Origin: Winogradskya consettensis | GTDB lineage: Bacteria > Actinomycetota > Actinomycetes > Mycobacteriales > Micromonosporaceae | Assembly: GCF_018332715.1 (NCBI RefSeq) | Contig: NZ_BOQP01000004.1 | Span: 274,721-338,720 of the forward strand | Length of the DNA stretch: 64,000 bases | Reading direction: 5' to 3' | Program-made: the position numbers and the translations under genes | Shown here: positions 50,318 to 58,927 of the stretch, piece after piece | Position numbering within the stretch: position 1 is the stretch's first letter | Layout of the letters: each line of letters opens with the position of its first letter | Notes under the pieces: model-generated | Database searches by the model: none | Told to the model about the DNA's origin: nothing | What the model saw: the letters and a program-made list of their open reading frames with translations, nothing else

Positions 50318-51493
50318 TCAGGCGGTGGCGCTCAGGGCGGGCAGCAGGGACGATCGGGCCAGGTAGTGCCGGGTCAGGGCGGGGTCGGCTGCGGTACGCG
50401 CGACCTCGGCAACGGCCGCGCGCGGGTCGCCGCCGTCGGCGCCGCGGGCGCGTGCCTCGCTCAGCGGCAGCACGGTGCCGACGAGCGCGGCCCGGCGCCG
50501 CTCGGCCCACCGGTCGGCGTGCTCGTCCGGGTTGCCGTCCCCGCGCAGCAGGGCGGTCAGGGTCTCCGCGAGGTCGGCGGCGTCGTGCAGGCCGCAGTTC
50601 ATGTTGAGGCCGCCGGCGGTCGAGGTCAGGTGGGCGGCGTCGCCGGCGAAGAAGACGGTGCCGTGCCGGTACCGCTCCAGGACCCGGCGCGACACCCGGT
50701 AGGTGTGCGCGTCGTCGATCCGGACATCGGTCTGCGGCAGCGCGCGGCGGACCAGGTCGCGGACCGCGTCCGGGCGTACGGCGTCGCCGGCGTCGATGCC
50801 GGCCGGGATCCGGAAGATCAGGCGCCAGTGGTCGCGCAGCCCGAGGACGCTGAACGACTGCCGTACGTCGCGGATGTACGCGAGCGGTGCGAGCCCCGGC
50901 ACCTTCTCGTCGAGCGGGGTGCCGGTGATGACCCGCAGCGCGTAGTGCGGGTAGTCCTCGCCGGGGAAGTCCACCCCCAGCGCCGTCCGTACGCTGCTGT
51001 GCGCGCCGTCCGCGGCGACCAGGAAGCGGCCGGTGAATTCGCTCGTCCCTGCCCGGGTGGTGGCGCGGATACGGACGCTGCCGGGAGCTGTGATGACGTC
51101 GCGGACCTCGTGGCCGGTCAGCAGCCGGGTGCCGGGCAGCGCCAGCAACGCGGCGGCGAGCAGCCGGGTCAGCGTGCTCTGCTCGGCGTGCAGCCGGTAG
51201 GGGTGCCGGGTGAGCCCTTGCAGCACGGCGAAGTCCATGGCGGCCAGTACCGTGCCGGTCAGGTCGCGCCACTGGATGTGGGACACAAGGCGGCCGGCGG
51301 CGGTCAGCTCGGGGACCACCCCGAGCGGTTCGAGCAGGTCCAGGGTGCCGGGGTGGAAGGTCGAGGCCCGGGAGGCCGTCGACAGGGTGTCGCCGCGTTC
51401 CAGGACGGTCACCGCGATCCCGTGCCGGGCCAGTGCGAGCGCGCAGGTGAGCCCGACCGGTCCGGCGCCGGCGATGAGGACCCCGTCGCTCAT
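50318..51493 (-). CDS. FAD-dependent aromatic hydroxylase-like monooxygenase
   Basis: 391 residues, class A flavoprotein monooxygenase. IAGAGPVGLTCALALARHG (6-24), ADGAHSSVRTALG (DG motif) and FFAGDAAHLTSTAGGLNMN (second FAD motif) are all intact. Related enzymes hydroxylate phenols, hydroxybenzoates and pyrrole/indole-type rings with NAD(P)H. In this operon a porphobilinogen- or ALA-derived ring is a reasonable but unproven substrate. ATGA overlap with the upstream racemase-fold gene. Confidence 0.88.
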   Translation of the reverse strand: MSDGVLIAGAGPVGLTCALALARHGIAVTVLERGDTLSTASRASTFHPGTLDLLEPLGVVPELTAAGRLVSHIQWRDLTGTVLAAMDFAVLQGLTRHPYRLHAEQSTLTRLLAAALLALPGTRLLTGHEVRDVITAPGSVRIRATTRAGTSEFTGRFLVAADGAHSSVRTALGVDFPGEDYPHYALRVITGTPLDEKVPGLAPLAYIRDVRQSFSVLGLRDHWRLIFRIPAGIDAGDAVRPDAVRDLVRRALPQTDVRIDDAHTYRVSRRVLERYRHGTVFFAGDAAHLTSTAGGLNMNCGLHDAADLAETLTALLRGDGNPDEHADRWAERRRAALVGTVLPLSEARARGADGGDPRAAVAEVARTAADPALTRHYLARSSLLPALSATA

Positions 51494-52230
51494 CGCAGCC
51501 CGCGTTCGTCGGCCAGCCGGCGCAGCGGTCCGTCGGGGAAGGACACCGCTGCCGCTGCCGTGTGGTGCAGAACCCACCAGGATCCGGCGATGTTGGAGGT
51601 CAGGACGGTGCGCCGGGTGCCGCGGGCCAGCCGGTCGAGCGCGTCGAGGGTGAACATGCCGGTGCCGGTGAGGAAGAACGTGCCGGTGTCGCCGGGCGCG
51701 GCCCGCTCGACCTGGTCGACGAGCTCGTCGGTGGTCACGTCGTACGGGGAGAAGCCGGCACCGGCACGGATCGCGATGACCCGGTCGACGGTGAGTCCCG
51801 CCGCCTGCCAGTAGCCGACGGACAGCTCGGTCAGCCACGGCTCGTACGGCGAGACGAGCGTGATCGAGCGGTCCCCGAGCGCGGCCAGCAGGTCGAGGGT
51901 GGCCACCGTCGCCGACACCACGGGGTATCCGAACTCGCGGCTGAGGCGGGCGCACAGCTCGCGGTCCTCGGCCGGGCCGAGCAGATAGTGCGAACCGCTG
52001 CATGCGATCACCGCCGCGTCCAGCCGCAGGGTGCCGAATGCGCCGAGCGTTTCGGGCAGCACTTTGTTGTACGTTTCGAGGCGTTCCCGCAGCGTTTTTC
52101 CGGGCAGGACGGGAAAACGCGCAGAATAGACATCACCGCGGTCCGACAGCAGAATTCTGGTTTCCGGCTCAACGGCGGCGTTGGCGGGCGGAACCACCAC
52201 GGCGAACCGGTGCCTGGAATGTGTTGCCAC
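51490..52230 (-). CDS. Arylmalonate decarboxylase/maleate isomerase-like protein (Asp/Glu racemase superfamily)
   Basis: 246 residues. VVVPPANAAVEPE at the start, AAVIACSGSHYLL with the first conserved Cys, and FLTGTGMFTLDAL where the second Cys would stand, so only one Cys remains. That single-Cys arrangement occurs in arylmalonate decarboxylases and related enzymes acting on alpha-substituted or unsaturated diacids. GTG start selected on GGGAGG five bases upstream (an upstream TTG lacks this). First gene of the eight-gene operon ending at the OsmC-like gene. Confidence 0.8.
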   Translation of the reverse strand: MATHSRHRFAVVVPPANAAVEPETRILLSDRGDVYSARFPVLPGKTLRERLETYNKVLPETLGAFGTLRLDAAVIACSGSHYLLGPAEDRELCARLSREFGYPVVSATVATLDLLAALGDRSITLVSPYEPWLTELSVGYWQAAGLTVDRVIAIRAGAGFSPYDVTTDELVDQVERAAPGDTGTFFLTGTGMFTLDALDRLARGTRRTVLTSNIAGSWWVLHHTAAAAVSFPDGPLRRLADERGLR

Positions 52231-52344
52231 GTGTGCCTCCCACAATTAATCGCTGCGCCGAGCCTAAGCGGGGGTCACGGGCACGGGCACTACGGGAATC
52301 CGCAGCGATACGGGTTCGGCGAAATTGCGGGGAAATACGAACGA

Positions 52345-52377
52345 GCCCGGTGTCACGCGACGGGCGTGACACCGGGC
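52345..52377 (-). terminator. Terminator after the YCII-LuxR gene
   Basis: A perfect 13-bp stem (52345-52357 with 52365-52377) and seven-base loop between the regulator stop and the operon start; separates the regulator transcript from the operon. Confidence 0.75.
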
Positions 52378-52406
52378 CGCGACGGCGTCGGTGGTGCGGC
52401 CGGCCT

Positions 52407-52928
52407 TCAGGCGGCGAGCGGGCTGAACGTCAGGGCGAGGGCGAGCTGGGCGCGCCGGGAGATGCCGAGCTTGCGGTACATGCTGGTCAGGTGCAGCTCG
52501 ACGGCGCGCGAGGAGACCCGGAAGTGGGTGGCGATCTCCTGGTTGGTCATGCCGTCGAGCACCAGCCGCGCGATCCGGTGCTCATGGGCCGTCAGCGGCC
52601 ATTCCGACTGTGCGGGCCCGTCGGGGGGCTCGTCGGGCTCCGGCGGGTCGAGCAGCCGCTCGCCCATCATGACGTTCCACCGCCGCACCCGCAGCCGGGC
52701 CATCACCCCCGCGAGGGCGTAAGGGTCGGCGCGCACCAGCGTCCACAACTCGTCCTCACCGGCGGCGCGGCACACCAGCAGGCCGCCGTTCTCGTCGGGC
52801 CATAGTCCGCCACCGACGAGGACACCGCGATCGGCGAGCGCCTGCCAGTAGTCACGGTGCGCCGCGCGCCACTGTTTTCGTAATTTCTCGTCGGCACTGA
52901 AAGACATTTCCACCGCATAGCATTGCAT
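52407..52928 (-). CDS. YCII-domain/LuxR helix-turn-helix fusion regulator
   Basis: 173 residues. Residues 1-95 are a YCII domain: conserved His24 (RAAHRDYW), GGGLWPDENGGLL, and ADPYALAGV (Asp68), ending RVRRWNVMMGE. Residues 110-170 are a LuxR-type HTH (LTAHEHRIARLVLDGMTNQEIATHF). YCII folds resemble muconolactone isomerase-like dehydrochlorinases and probably bind small ring metabolites here. Start chosen on GGGAGG five bases before the ATG. Placed directly upstream of the hem-containing operon, it is the obvious candidate pathway-specific sensor. Confidence 0.85.
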   Translation of the reverse strand: MQCYAVEMSFSADEKLRKQWRAAHRDYWQALADRGVLVGGGLWPDENGGLLVCRAAGEDELWTLVRADPYALAGVMARLRVRRWNVMMGERLLDPPEPDEPPDGPAQSEWPLTAHEHRIARLVLDGMTNQEIATHFRVSSRAVELHLTSMYRKLGISRRAQLALALTFSPLAA

Positions 52929-53282
52929 CCTCGCCTCCCAGCGATCCCGATGCATTCAGGCGCTGAACACATCGGTTGTTCCGGTGGGCGCACGGGAGCC
53001 GCGCCAAGGATGTAAGGAATGCACCGAGCGTCGCTGATCGATGATCTACGGCACCCCGTGCCTGCCGTGACGCCGATCGTGCCGGAGTCGTCGCGGCGGC
53101 CACCGAATGATCCATTGCGTGACCCCCGGCGGCCGTCACGAATATGCACTGTATTGGTGACCGTGAGTGCGGACAAGGAGTGTGGTGCGCGTCACATAAA
53201 TACAGTTTTAATAGAGAATGAACAGCCTCGCCACGCCGCTACCCGCCCACCCGGCCCCGAGGAAGGCCTTAGCCTGGAAGCC
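52929..53282. other. Divergent intergenic region between the YCII-LuxR and LysR genes
   Basis: About 350 bases with no gene. An AT-rich patch around 53190-53225 (ATAAATACAGTTTTAATAG) contrasts with the flanks and is the likely LysR promoter or LysR-binding region. I see no clean inverted repeat. Confidence 0.45.
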
Positions 53283-54221
53283 ATGCATGACCTGGATGTG
53301 CGCCGCCTTCGGGTGCTGCGCGAGCTCAGCCGGCACGGCACCGTCACCGCCGCCGCGCAGGCCCTGCACCTGACCCCGTCCGCCGTCTCCCAGCAACTGG
53401 CCGCCCTCAGCCGGGAGGCGGGTGTGCCGCTGATCGAGTCGGCGGGGCGCCGGGTCCGGCTCACGAACGCCGCCCAGATCCTGTTGCGGCACGCCGACGA
53501 GATCTTCGCCCGCATCGAGCTCGCCCAGGCCGACATCGCCGCCTCCACCGGCGGCGGCGCCGCCGGGCAGGTGGCACTCGGCGGGTTCGCGGCGACCCTG
53601 TCCGGGCTGGCGCTGCCCGCGCTGCGCTCGCTGCGGGACACGTCACCGCTGCTGCGGCTGCGGCTGCTCGAGGTCGAGCACCCCGAGGCGCTGGACCTGC
53701 TCGTGCGCGGCGACCTCGACATCGTGCTCATGGTGGAGTCGCGCCAGGGCCCGCCGGCCACCGACCGGCGCTTCCACCGACAGCCGCTGCTGACCGACGT
53801 GTTCGACATCGCGCTGCCCGCCGAGCATCCCGCGGCCACCTCGGCGGTCGTGAGCCTCGCCGATCTCGCCGAGGACCCCTGGATCCTGCCGCGCGCCGGG
53901 GCCTGCCTCGACGTGTCGATGGCCACCTGCGCCGCGGCCGGGTTCACCCCGCACGTCGTGCACAGCATCGGCGACTGGGACGGCGTGATGACCGCGGTGT
54001 CCCTCGGGCTCGGTGTCGCCCTCGTCTCGCGGCTGGCCAGCGTCGCCCCGCGCCCGGGGGTGGTCATCCGCGGTCTCGAGGTCGACCGCCCGGCCCGGCA
54101 CATCACCGCTGTGCTGCGCCGCGGCAGCGAACGGGCGCCGCACCTCGCCGCCGTGCTGAACGAGCTCGGCACCGCCGCGCGACGGCTCGACCGTGCAGAT
54201 CTACTTAACGTTCCTGGCTAG
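53283..54221 (+). CDS. LysR-family transcriptional regulator
   Basis: 312 residues, standard length. N-terminal winged helix (about 1-62: RRLRVLRELSRHGTVTAAAQALHLTPSAVSQQL) and a periplasmic-binding-like effector domain (90-300). The ATG at 53283 gives a canonical LysR start; a longer frame upstream lacks support. Lies at the head of the plus-strand gene set with transporter, luciferase-like monooxygenase, MFS and CoA-transferase genes, and probably controls them or the divergent operon. Confidence 0.9.
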   Translation: MHDLDVRRLRVLRELSRHGTVTAAAQALHLTPSAVSQQLAALSREAGVPLIESAGRRVRLTNAAQILLRHADEIFARIELAQADIAASTGGGAAGQVALGGFAATLSGLALPALRSLRDTSPLLRLRLLEVEHPEALDLLVRGDLDIVLMVESRQGPPATDRRFHRQPLLTDVFDIALPAEHPAATSAVVSLADLAEDPWILPRAGACLDVSMATCAAAGFTPHVVHSIGDWDGVMTAVSLGLGVALVSRLASVAPRPGVVIRGLEVDRPARHITAVLRRGSERAPHLAAVLNELGTAARRLDRADLLNVPG

Positions 54222-54303
54222 ATTCTCGCGATGGACCTGAACCGTCACCGCACGTGAGCATGGGTCTCGACGACCCGCTACGCCGCTGTGTGAGGGAGAC
54301 GAC

Positions 54304-55254
54304 GTGTCCAAAGCAAGCCTGCTCAGGCTTGGTCTGCTGGGGCTGATCTGGGGATCGGTCTTCCTCTGGATCAAGATCACCGGTTATGGCTTCTCGCCGG
54401 TGCAGATGGTCTTCGCCCGGCTCGCGCTCGGCGCGCTGGTCCTGCTGGCCATCTGTTACTCGCGGGGCCTGCGCCTGCCGCGCGGCGGGGCGCTGTGGGG
54501 GCATCTGCTGGTCGCCGCGTTCCTCGGCAACGCCCTGCCCTGGACCCTGTTCGCGTGGGGCGAGCAGTCCGCGTCGTCGAGCGTCGCGGGTGTCATCAAC
54601 TCCACCACTCCCGTGTGGGCCCTGGTGGTCGCCCTGCTCTGGCGGCAGGAACGCCGCCTCGGCGGGTGGCGTGCCCTCGGTCTCGTTCTCGGCTTCGCGG
54701 GCACCCTGCTGATCGCCGCGCCGTGGCACACGGGCACCGCCAACAGCACGTCCGGGATCATCGCGTTCACCGTCGGCACCGTGAGCCTCGGCGCGAGCTT
54801 CGCCTACATGGGACGTTTCCTCGCCCGGCGCGGCCTGCCCCCGCTGACGCTCGCCGCCGCCCAGCTCAGCGCGGGCACCCTGCTGATGATCCCCGCGCTG
54901 CCGTTCGGCGGGCTGCGGGCCGTGCACCTGCGCCTCGACGCGGTGCTGGGGCTGCTCGTGCTCGGCGTCATCTGCACCGGGCTGGCGTACGTGCTGAACT
55001 TCCAGCTGATCGTGCGCGAGGGCGGGACGGTCGCCTCGACCGTCACCTACCTGTTCCCGCCCGTCTCGGTGCTGCTCGGCGCCATCGTCCTCGGTGAGCC
55101 GCTCGGCTGGCCCGTGCTGGCCGGTGCCGCCCTGATCCTGACGGCCATCTACTTTGTACGCCGCAAGCCCGTGACCGCCACCCCGCCCGCACAGGCGGTC
55201 CCCGCACAACCCGCACCCGCTGCGCCGGCTCCCCCTGCCGAAGTGCCCCGCTGA
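54304..55254 (+). CDS. EamA/DMT-family exporter
   Basis: 316 residues with ten predicted membrane helices in two EamA repeats (about 5-135 and 150-285), followed by a Pro/Ala-rich tail (PAQAVPAQPAPA). DMT proteins export amino acids and metabolites. GTG start with GGGAG six bases upstream. Within the gene set it is the first of two candidate exporters for the pathway product. Confidence 0.9.
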   Translation: MSKASLLRLGLLGLIWGSVFLWIKITGYGFSPVQMVFARLALGALVLLAICYSRGLRLPRGGALWGHLLVAAFLGNALPWTLFAWGEQSASSSVAGVINSTTPVWALVVALLWRQERRLGGWRALGLVLGFAGTLLIAAPWHTGTANSTSGIIAFTVGTVSLGASFAYMGRFLARRGLPPLTLAAAQLSAGTLLMIPALPFGGLRAVHLRLDAVLGLLVLGVICTGLAYVLNFQLIVREGGTVASTVTYLFPPVSVLLGAIVLGEPLGWPVLAGAALILTAIYFVRRKPVTATPPAQAVPAQPAPAAPAPPAEVPR

Positions 55255-55324
55255 TGCTCAGGCGCGCCGCTCCCCCGTGCGGCGCGCCTGCCCTTCCCCG
55301 CGCCCACGGTTGTCAGGAGCCCGC

Positions 55325-56230
55325 ATGAGATTCGGCATCAACGTTCCCAACTTCGGCCCCGGCACCGACCCGGCCCGCCTGCACGACTGGTGCGTCCGCA
55401 TCGAGGAGACCGGCTTCCACCTGATCATGATGTCGGACCACGTGGCGCTGACCCCGGAGGTCCAGCGGCTGTTCCCGGCGCCGTTCTACGACCCGCTGAC
55501 GACGCTGGCGTGGCTCGCCGGGATCACCCGGACCGTGGAGCTCGGCACGACCGTGCTGATCCTGCCGTACCGGCATCCGCTGCAGACCGCCCGCGTGACC
55601 GCCACCCTCGACCAGATCAGCGGCGGCCGGCTCGTGCTCGGCGTCGCCGCGGGCTGGGCACCGCAGGAGTTCGCCGCCCTCGGGCTGCCCTACGCGCAAC
55701 GCGGTGAGCTGATGGACGAATACCTCGAGGCGCTGCTGCTGCTCTGGACCCGCGACGTCGCCTCCTACGAGGGCAGACACGTCCGTTTCCGGGACGTGCA
55801 CACCGCTCCCCGGCCCGTGCGGCAGCCACCACCGGTGTGGGTCGGCGGGCACAGCACGGCCGCCCTGCGCCGGGCCGTCCAGCACGGCACCGCCTGGCAC
55901 CCCACGTCCATGACGATCGAAGACCTGGCCACCGGGGCTCGCCGCCTGCGCACGGTCGCCGGCAAACAGGGCCGCCCGGTGCCCGCCCTCGCGCCCCGCA
56001 TCAAACTGCGGATCACCGACGCCCCGCTGCCCGCCCACTCCAGGCTCGCCGGTGAGGGCTCGCTGGATCAGATTCACACCGATCTCGTACGCCTCAACGA
56101 GCTGGACGTGGACCAGGTCGTGCTGGACACCTCGTTCCCCGGCGTGCCGCTCGACGAGGCCACCCACTGGAAGACCCTGCGGACGGTCACGGAACAGCTC
56201 GTCGACCTCGGCCGCCAGACCCTGCGATAG
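55325..56230 (+). CDS. LLM-class flavin-dependent oxidoreductase
   Basis: 301 residues, luciferase-like TIM barrel. MRFGINVPNFGPG, MSDHVALTP, TLDQISGGRLVLGVAAGW and PPPVWVGGHS are family hallmarks, most like F420-dependent members of actinobacteria. Could oxidise or reduce a pathway intermediate with F420 or FMN. ATG with AGGAG five bases upstream, in an operon with the MFS gene (six bases apart). Confidence 0.88.
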   Translation: MRFGINVPNFGPGTDPARLHDWCVRIEETGFHLIMMSDHVALTPEVQRLFPAPFYDPLTTLAWLAGITRTVELGTTVLILPYRHPLQTARVTATLDQISGGRLVLGVAAGWAPQEFAALGLPYAQRGELMDEYLEALLLLWTRDVASYEGRHVRFRDVHTAPRPVRQPPPVWVGGHSTAALRRAVQHGTAWHPTSMTIEDLATGARRLRTVAGKQGRPVPALAPRIKLRITDAPLPAHSRLAGEGSLDQIHTDLVRLNELDVDQVVLDTSFPGVPLDEATHWKTLRTVTEQLVDLGRQTLR

Positions 56231-56236
56231 GTACGC

Positions 56237-57397
56237 GTGGTGCGAGCCCCCGCCGTCCTGGCCCTCGGCACGTTCGCCCTCGGCACCGACGCGTACCTCA
56301 CCGCCGGCCTGCTGATCCCGATCGCCGGGGACTTCGGCAGCTCCCCCGCGGCGACCGGCCAGCTCGTCACCGCGTTCACCCTGGCGTACGCGCTCGCGGC
56401 GCCGCCCCTGGCGATGCTCCTGCCGGGGCGGCGGCGCACCGTCCTCGCGTACGCCATGGCAATTTTCGTAGCGGCCAATGTCACCGGCGCCCTCGCACAG
56501 TCCCTGCCGGTGCTGTTCGTGTCCCGGGCGGTGGCCGGAGCCGCCGCCGGTGTCTTCTCACCGCTCGCCGCGACCACCGCCGCCGCCCTCGTGGCACCGC
56601 ACCGCCGCGGCCGGGCCCTGTCGCTCGTGCTCGCCGGTCTCAGCGCCGGATCGGTGGCCGGTGTCCCCGCGGGCCTGATCCTCAGCCGCCACCACAGCTG
56701 GGCGGCGGCCCTGTGGCTGGTCGCCGGGTGCGGTGCGCTCGCCTTCACCGCGCTGCTGCTCGTGCTTCCCGCCGGCGAGGAGCCGCGCACCACGACGTCC
56801 CTGCGGGACCGGACGGCGGCCCTGCGCGACCGCCGCGTCGCCGCCGTCGTCACCGTGACCCTGCTGCAGACCACGGCGAGCCTGGGGGCGTACACCTATC
56901 TGGCACCCGTGCTTGCCGCCGGAGGTGTCACCGATCCCACCGTGCACCTCGGTGTCTGGGGTGCCGGTGGCCTGCTGGGCAGCCTCGCCGCGGGGCCGGT
57001 CCTCGACCGCGGCCACCGCCCGCCGCGCCTGGCCGCCGCGCTGCTGGCCGTGCTCGCCGTCGCCCTGGTGGGATTCACGCTGTCCGCCGGGACCGCCGCC
57101 GTCTTCCTCGCCTGCGCGGCCTGGGGTGCGGCCGGCTGGGCTTTCGTCGTGCCGCAACAACATCAGCTGCTGCGGCACTGCCCGGACACCGCGACCGCGG
57201 CGATCGGCGCCAACAGCTCCGCCACCTACCTGGGCAGTTCGATCGGCGCGGCGCTCGGCGGCACGGCACTCGCAGCCGGTGTCCCCGCCGTACGCCTACC
57301 CGTGCTGGCAGCGGTCATCGCCGTGCTCGGCCTGGCCGTCGCGATCGCCACCAGCCCTTCGGCTTCCCGTAGTGAGCCCCGCCGCTCGCGCGCCTAG
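56237..57397 (+). CDS. MFS transporter
   Basis: 386 residues, 12 predicted helices. Motif A-like LLPGRRRTVL between helices 2 and 3 and the antiporter motif C-like AGLSAGSVAGVPAG region resemble DHA1-type drug exporters (AraJ/Bcr group). GTG start. Likely a proton-driven exporter for the product of this locus or for a drug. Confidence 0.9.
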   Translation: MVRAPAVLALGTFALGTDAYLTAGLLIPIAGDFGSSPAATGQLVTAFTLAYALAAPPLAMLLPGRRRTVLAYAMAIFVAANVTGALAQSLPVLFVSRAVAGAAAGVFSPLAATTAAALVAPHRRGRALSLVLAGLSAGSVAGVPAGLILSRHHSWAAALWLVAGCGALAFTALLLVLPAGEEPRTTTSLRDRTAALRDRRVAAVVTVTLLQTTASLGAYTYLAPVLAAGGVTDPTVHLGVWGAGGLLGSLAAGPVLDRGHRPPRLAAALLAVLAVALVGFTLSAGTAAVFLACAAWGAAGWAFVVPQQHQLLRHCPDTATAAIGANSSATYLGSSIGAALGGTALAAGVPAVRLPVLAAVIAVLGLAVAIATSPSASRSEPRRSRA

Positions 57398-57437
57398 GTT
57401 CGAAGACGCACCCCCACCTACCACGCTGGAGCTCACC

Positions 57438-58436
57438 ATGACCGGACCCCTGCACGGGCTGCACGTCATCGAGATCGCGGGTACGGCGGCCGGCGCCTTC
57501 ACCGCCACCCTGCTCGGCGATCTCGGCGCTGACGTGATCCGCGTGGACCGCCCCGCCACCGCACCGGCCGCACCGGGCGACCCCCTGGCCCGCGGCCGCC
57601 GCCGCGTCACCGCCGACCTGAAGGACCCGGCCGGCGTCGCCGAGATCCTGGACCTCGTCGCCCACGCGGACATCCTCGTCGAGGGCTTCCGCCCCGGCGT
57701 CGCCGAACGGCTCGGCATCGGCCCGCAGCAGTGCCACGCCCGCAACCCGCGCCTGATCTACGGCCGGGTCAGCGGCTGGGGCCAGGACGGCCCCTGGGCC
57801 CAGCGCCCCGGCCACGACATCACGTTCCTCGCCGTCACCGGCGCGCTCGCCGACGCCGCCGAGCCCCCGCCCTACTACCTCTCCAGCTTCGCCGGCGGCG
57901 GGATGACCCTGGCCCTAGGCCTGCTCGCCGCCGTCTGGGAACGCGGCGACACCGGGCCCGGCCAGGTCGTCGACACCGCCATGGTCGAAGGCACCGCCCT
58001 GCTCACCGGTCTCGTGCAACGCTGGCGGGAAACCCCCGGCCTGCAGACCTTCACCTCCGCGCCGTTCTACACGACGTACGCGTGCGCAGACGGCCGCCGG
58101 ATCGCCGTCGGCGCCATCGAGGACAAGTTCTACCGCACCCTCACCGAGACCCTCGGCCTCGACGACCTCCCGCCGCGCGACGACCGGGCGAGCTGGCCGG
58201 AGCTGACCCGGCTGCTCGCCGACACCTTCCGCACCCGCGACCGCGACGACTGGACGAAGGTGTTCGCCGACACGGACGCGTGTGTCGTCCCCGTCCTGAC
58301 CCTCGACGAGGCCGCCGACCACCCGCAGGCGGCCGCGCGGCGGGCGTACCCCTCGGTGGGCGGGGTCCGGCAGCCGGCGCCGGCCCCCCGCTTCTCCCGC
58401 ACCCCCACCGCAACCCCTGCCCCGATCAGCTGGTGA
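57438..58436 (+). CDS. CaiB/BaiF-family CoA transferase or acyl-CoA racemase
   Basis: 332 residues. Family III CoA-transferase fold: LHVIEIAGTAAGAFTATLLGDLGADVIRVD, GFRPGVAERLGIGP, and the catalytic Asp in GQVVDTAMVEG. Either transfers CoA between acids or racemises 2-methylacyl-CoAs. ATG with GGAG seven bases upstream. Together with the ADP-forming acyl-CoA synthetase in the divergent operon it implies CoA-activated intermediates in this locus. Its 3' end overlaps the convergent pseudogene by 11 bases. Confidence 0.9.
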   Translation: MTGPLHGLHVIEIAGTAAGAFTATLLGDLGADVIRVDRPATAPAAPGDPLARGRRRVTADLKDPAGVAEILDLVAHADILVEGFRPGVAERLGIGPQQCHARNPRLIYGRVSGWGQDGPWAQRPGHDITFLAVTGALADAAEPPPYYLSSFAGGGMTLALGLLAAVWERGDTGPGQVVDTAMVEGTALLTGLVQRWRETPGLQTFTSAPFYTTYACADGRRIAVGAIEDKFYRTLTETLGLDDLPPRDDRASWPELTRLLADTFRTRDRDDWTKVFADTDACVVPVLTLDEAADHPQAAARRAYPSVGGVRQPAPAPRFSRTPTATPAPISW

Positions 58437-58792
58437 AGCGGGCCAGGACGCCCTTCTTGACCTCGCCGGCGCGCTGCTGCTCGCCCGCGAACGAGCTGAC
58501 GACGATCAGCGCGCCGGTCAGCAGCGGAATGGCCCACTGCAGGGTGGACAGCCGCTTCTGCGCTGTGGCCACGTCGCCGGGGGTGCTGCTGGCCGGTTCG
58601 GTGCGCGCCGATGGCGGCCGCGTTGACCGGGGTCCACTTGTTCCAGCCGGTGTTCGCGACGCGGCCGGTGCCACTCGCCGTGTCCGCTTGCGCGGCGGCC
58701 GGGTTGAGGGCTACCGCGTTGGCCAGGGTGCCGCCGAACCACGCGGCGAGGCCGACGTCGTGCAGGGAACGGGACAGGGTGTCTTTCGCCAT
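58426..58792 (-). pseudogene. Frameshifted, internally deleted small membrane-protein gene
   Basis: A good start (GGAGG six bases before ATG) opens a frame beginning MAKDTLSRSLHDVGLAAW that continues to AAIGAH near residue 62, then drops into nonsense. A second frame from about TEPASSTPGDVATAQKRL to GVLARFTS carries the expected C-terminal half with a membrane helix. From memory, intact relatives are longer with extra hydrophobic sequence between these parts, so an out-of-frame internal deletion is the simplest reading. Function unknown; a frameshift sequencing error alone would not restore the missing segment. Confidence 0.65.
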
Positions 58793-58882
58793 GGGAATCC
58801 TCCGGTAGCCGAGTTGCTGTCGGCCCGGGCTACCCCCACGTCAGCGCTTCTCACGGAGCCGGGCGGCCGCATCACGTCACCC

Positions 58883-58915
58883 ACCCGGGCCCGTTTGGAG
58901 CGGGCGGGCCCGGGT
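58883..58915 (-). terminator. Terminator of the large secreted glycan protein gene
   Basis: A perfect 11-bp stem (58883-58893 with 58905-58915), 11-base loop, 12 bases beyond the stop of the following minus-strand gene. Confidence 0.7.
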
Positions 58916-58927
58916 ACGCGAGCACCG

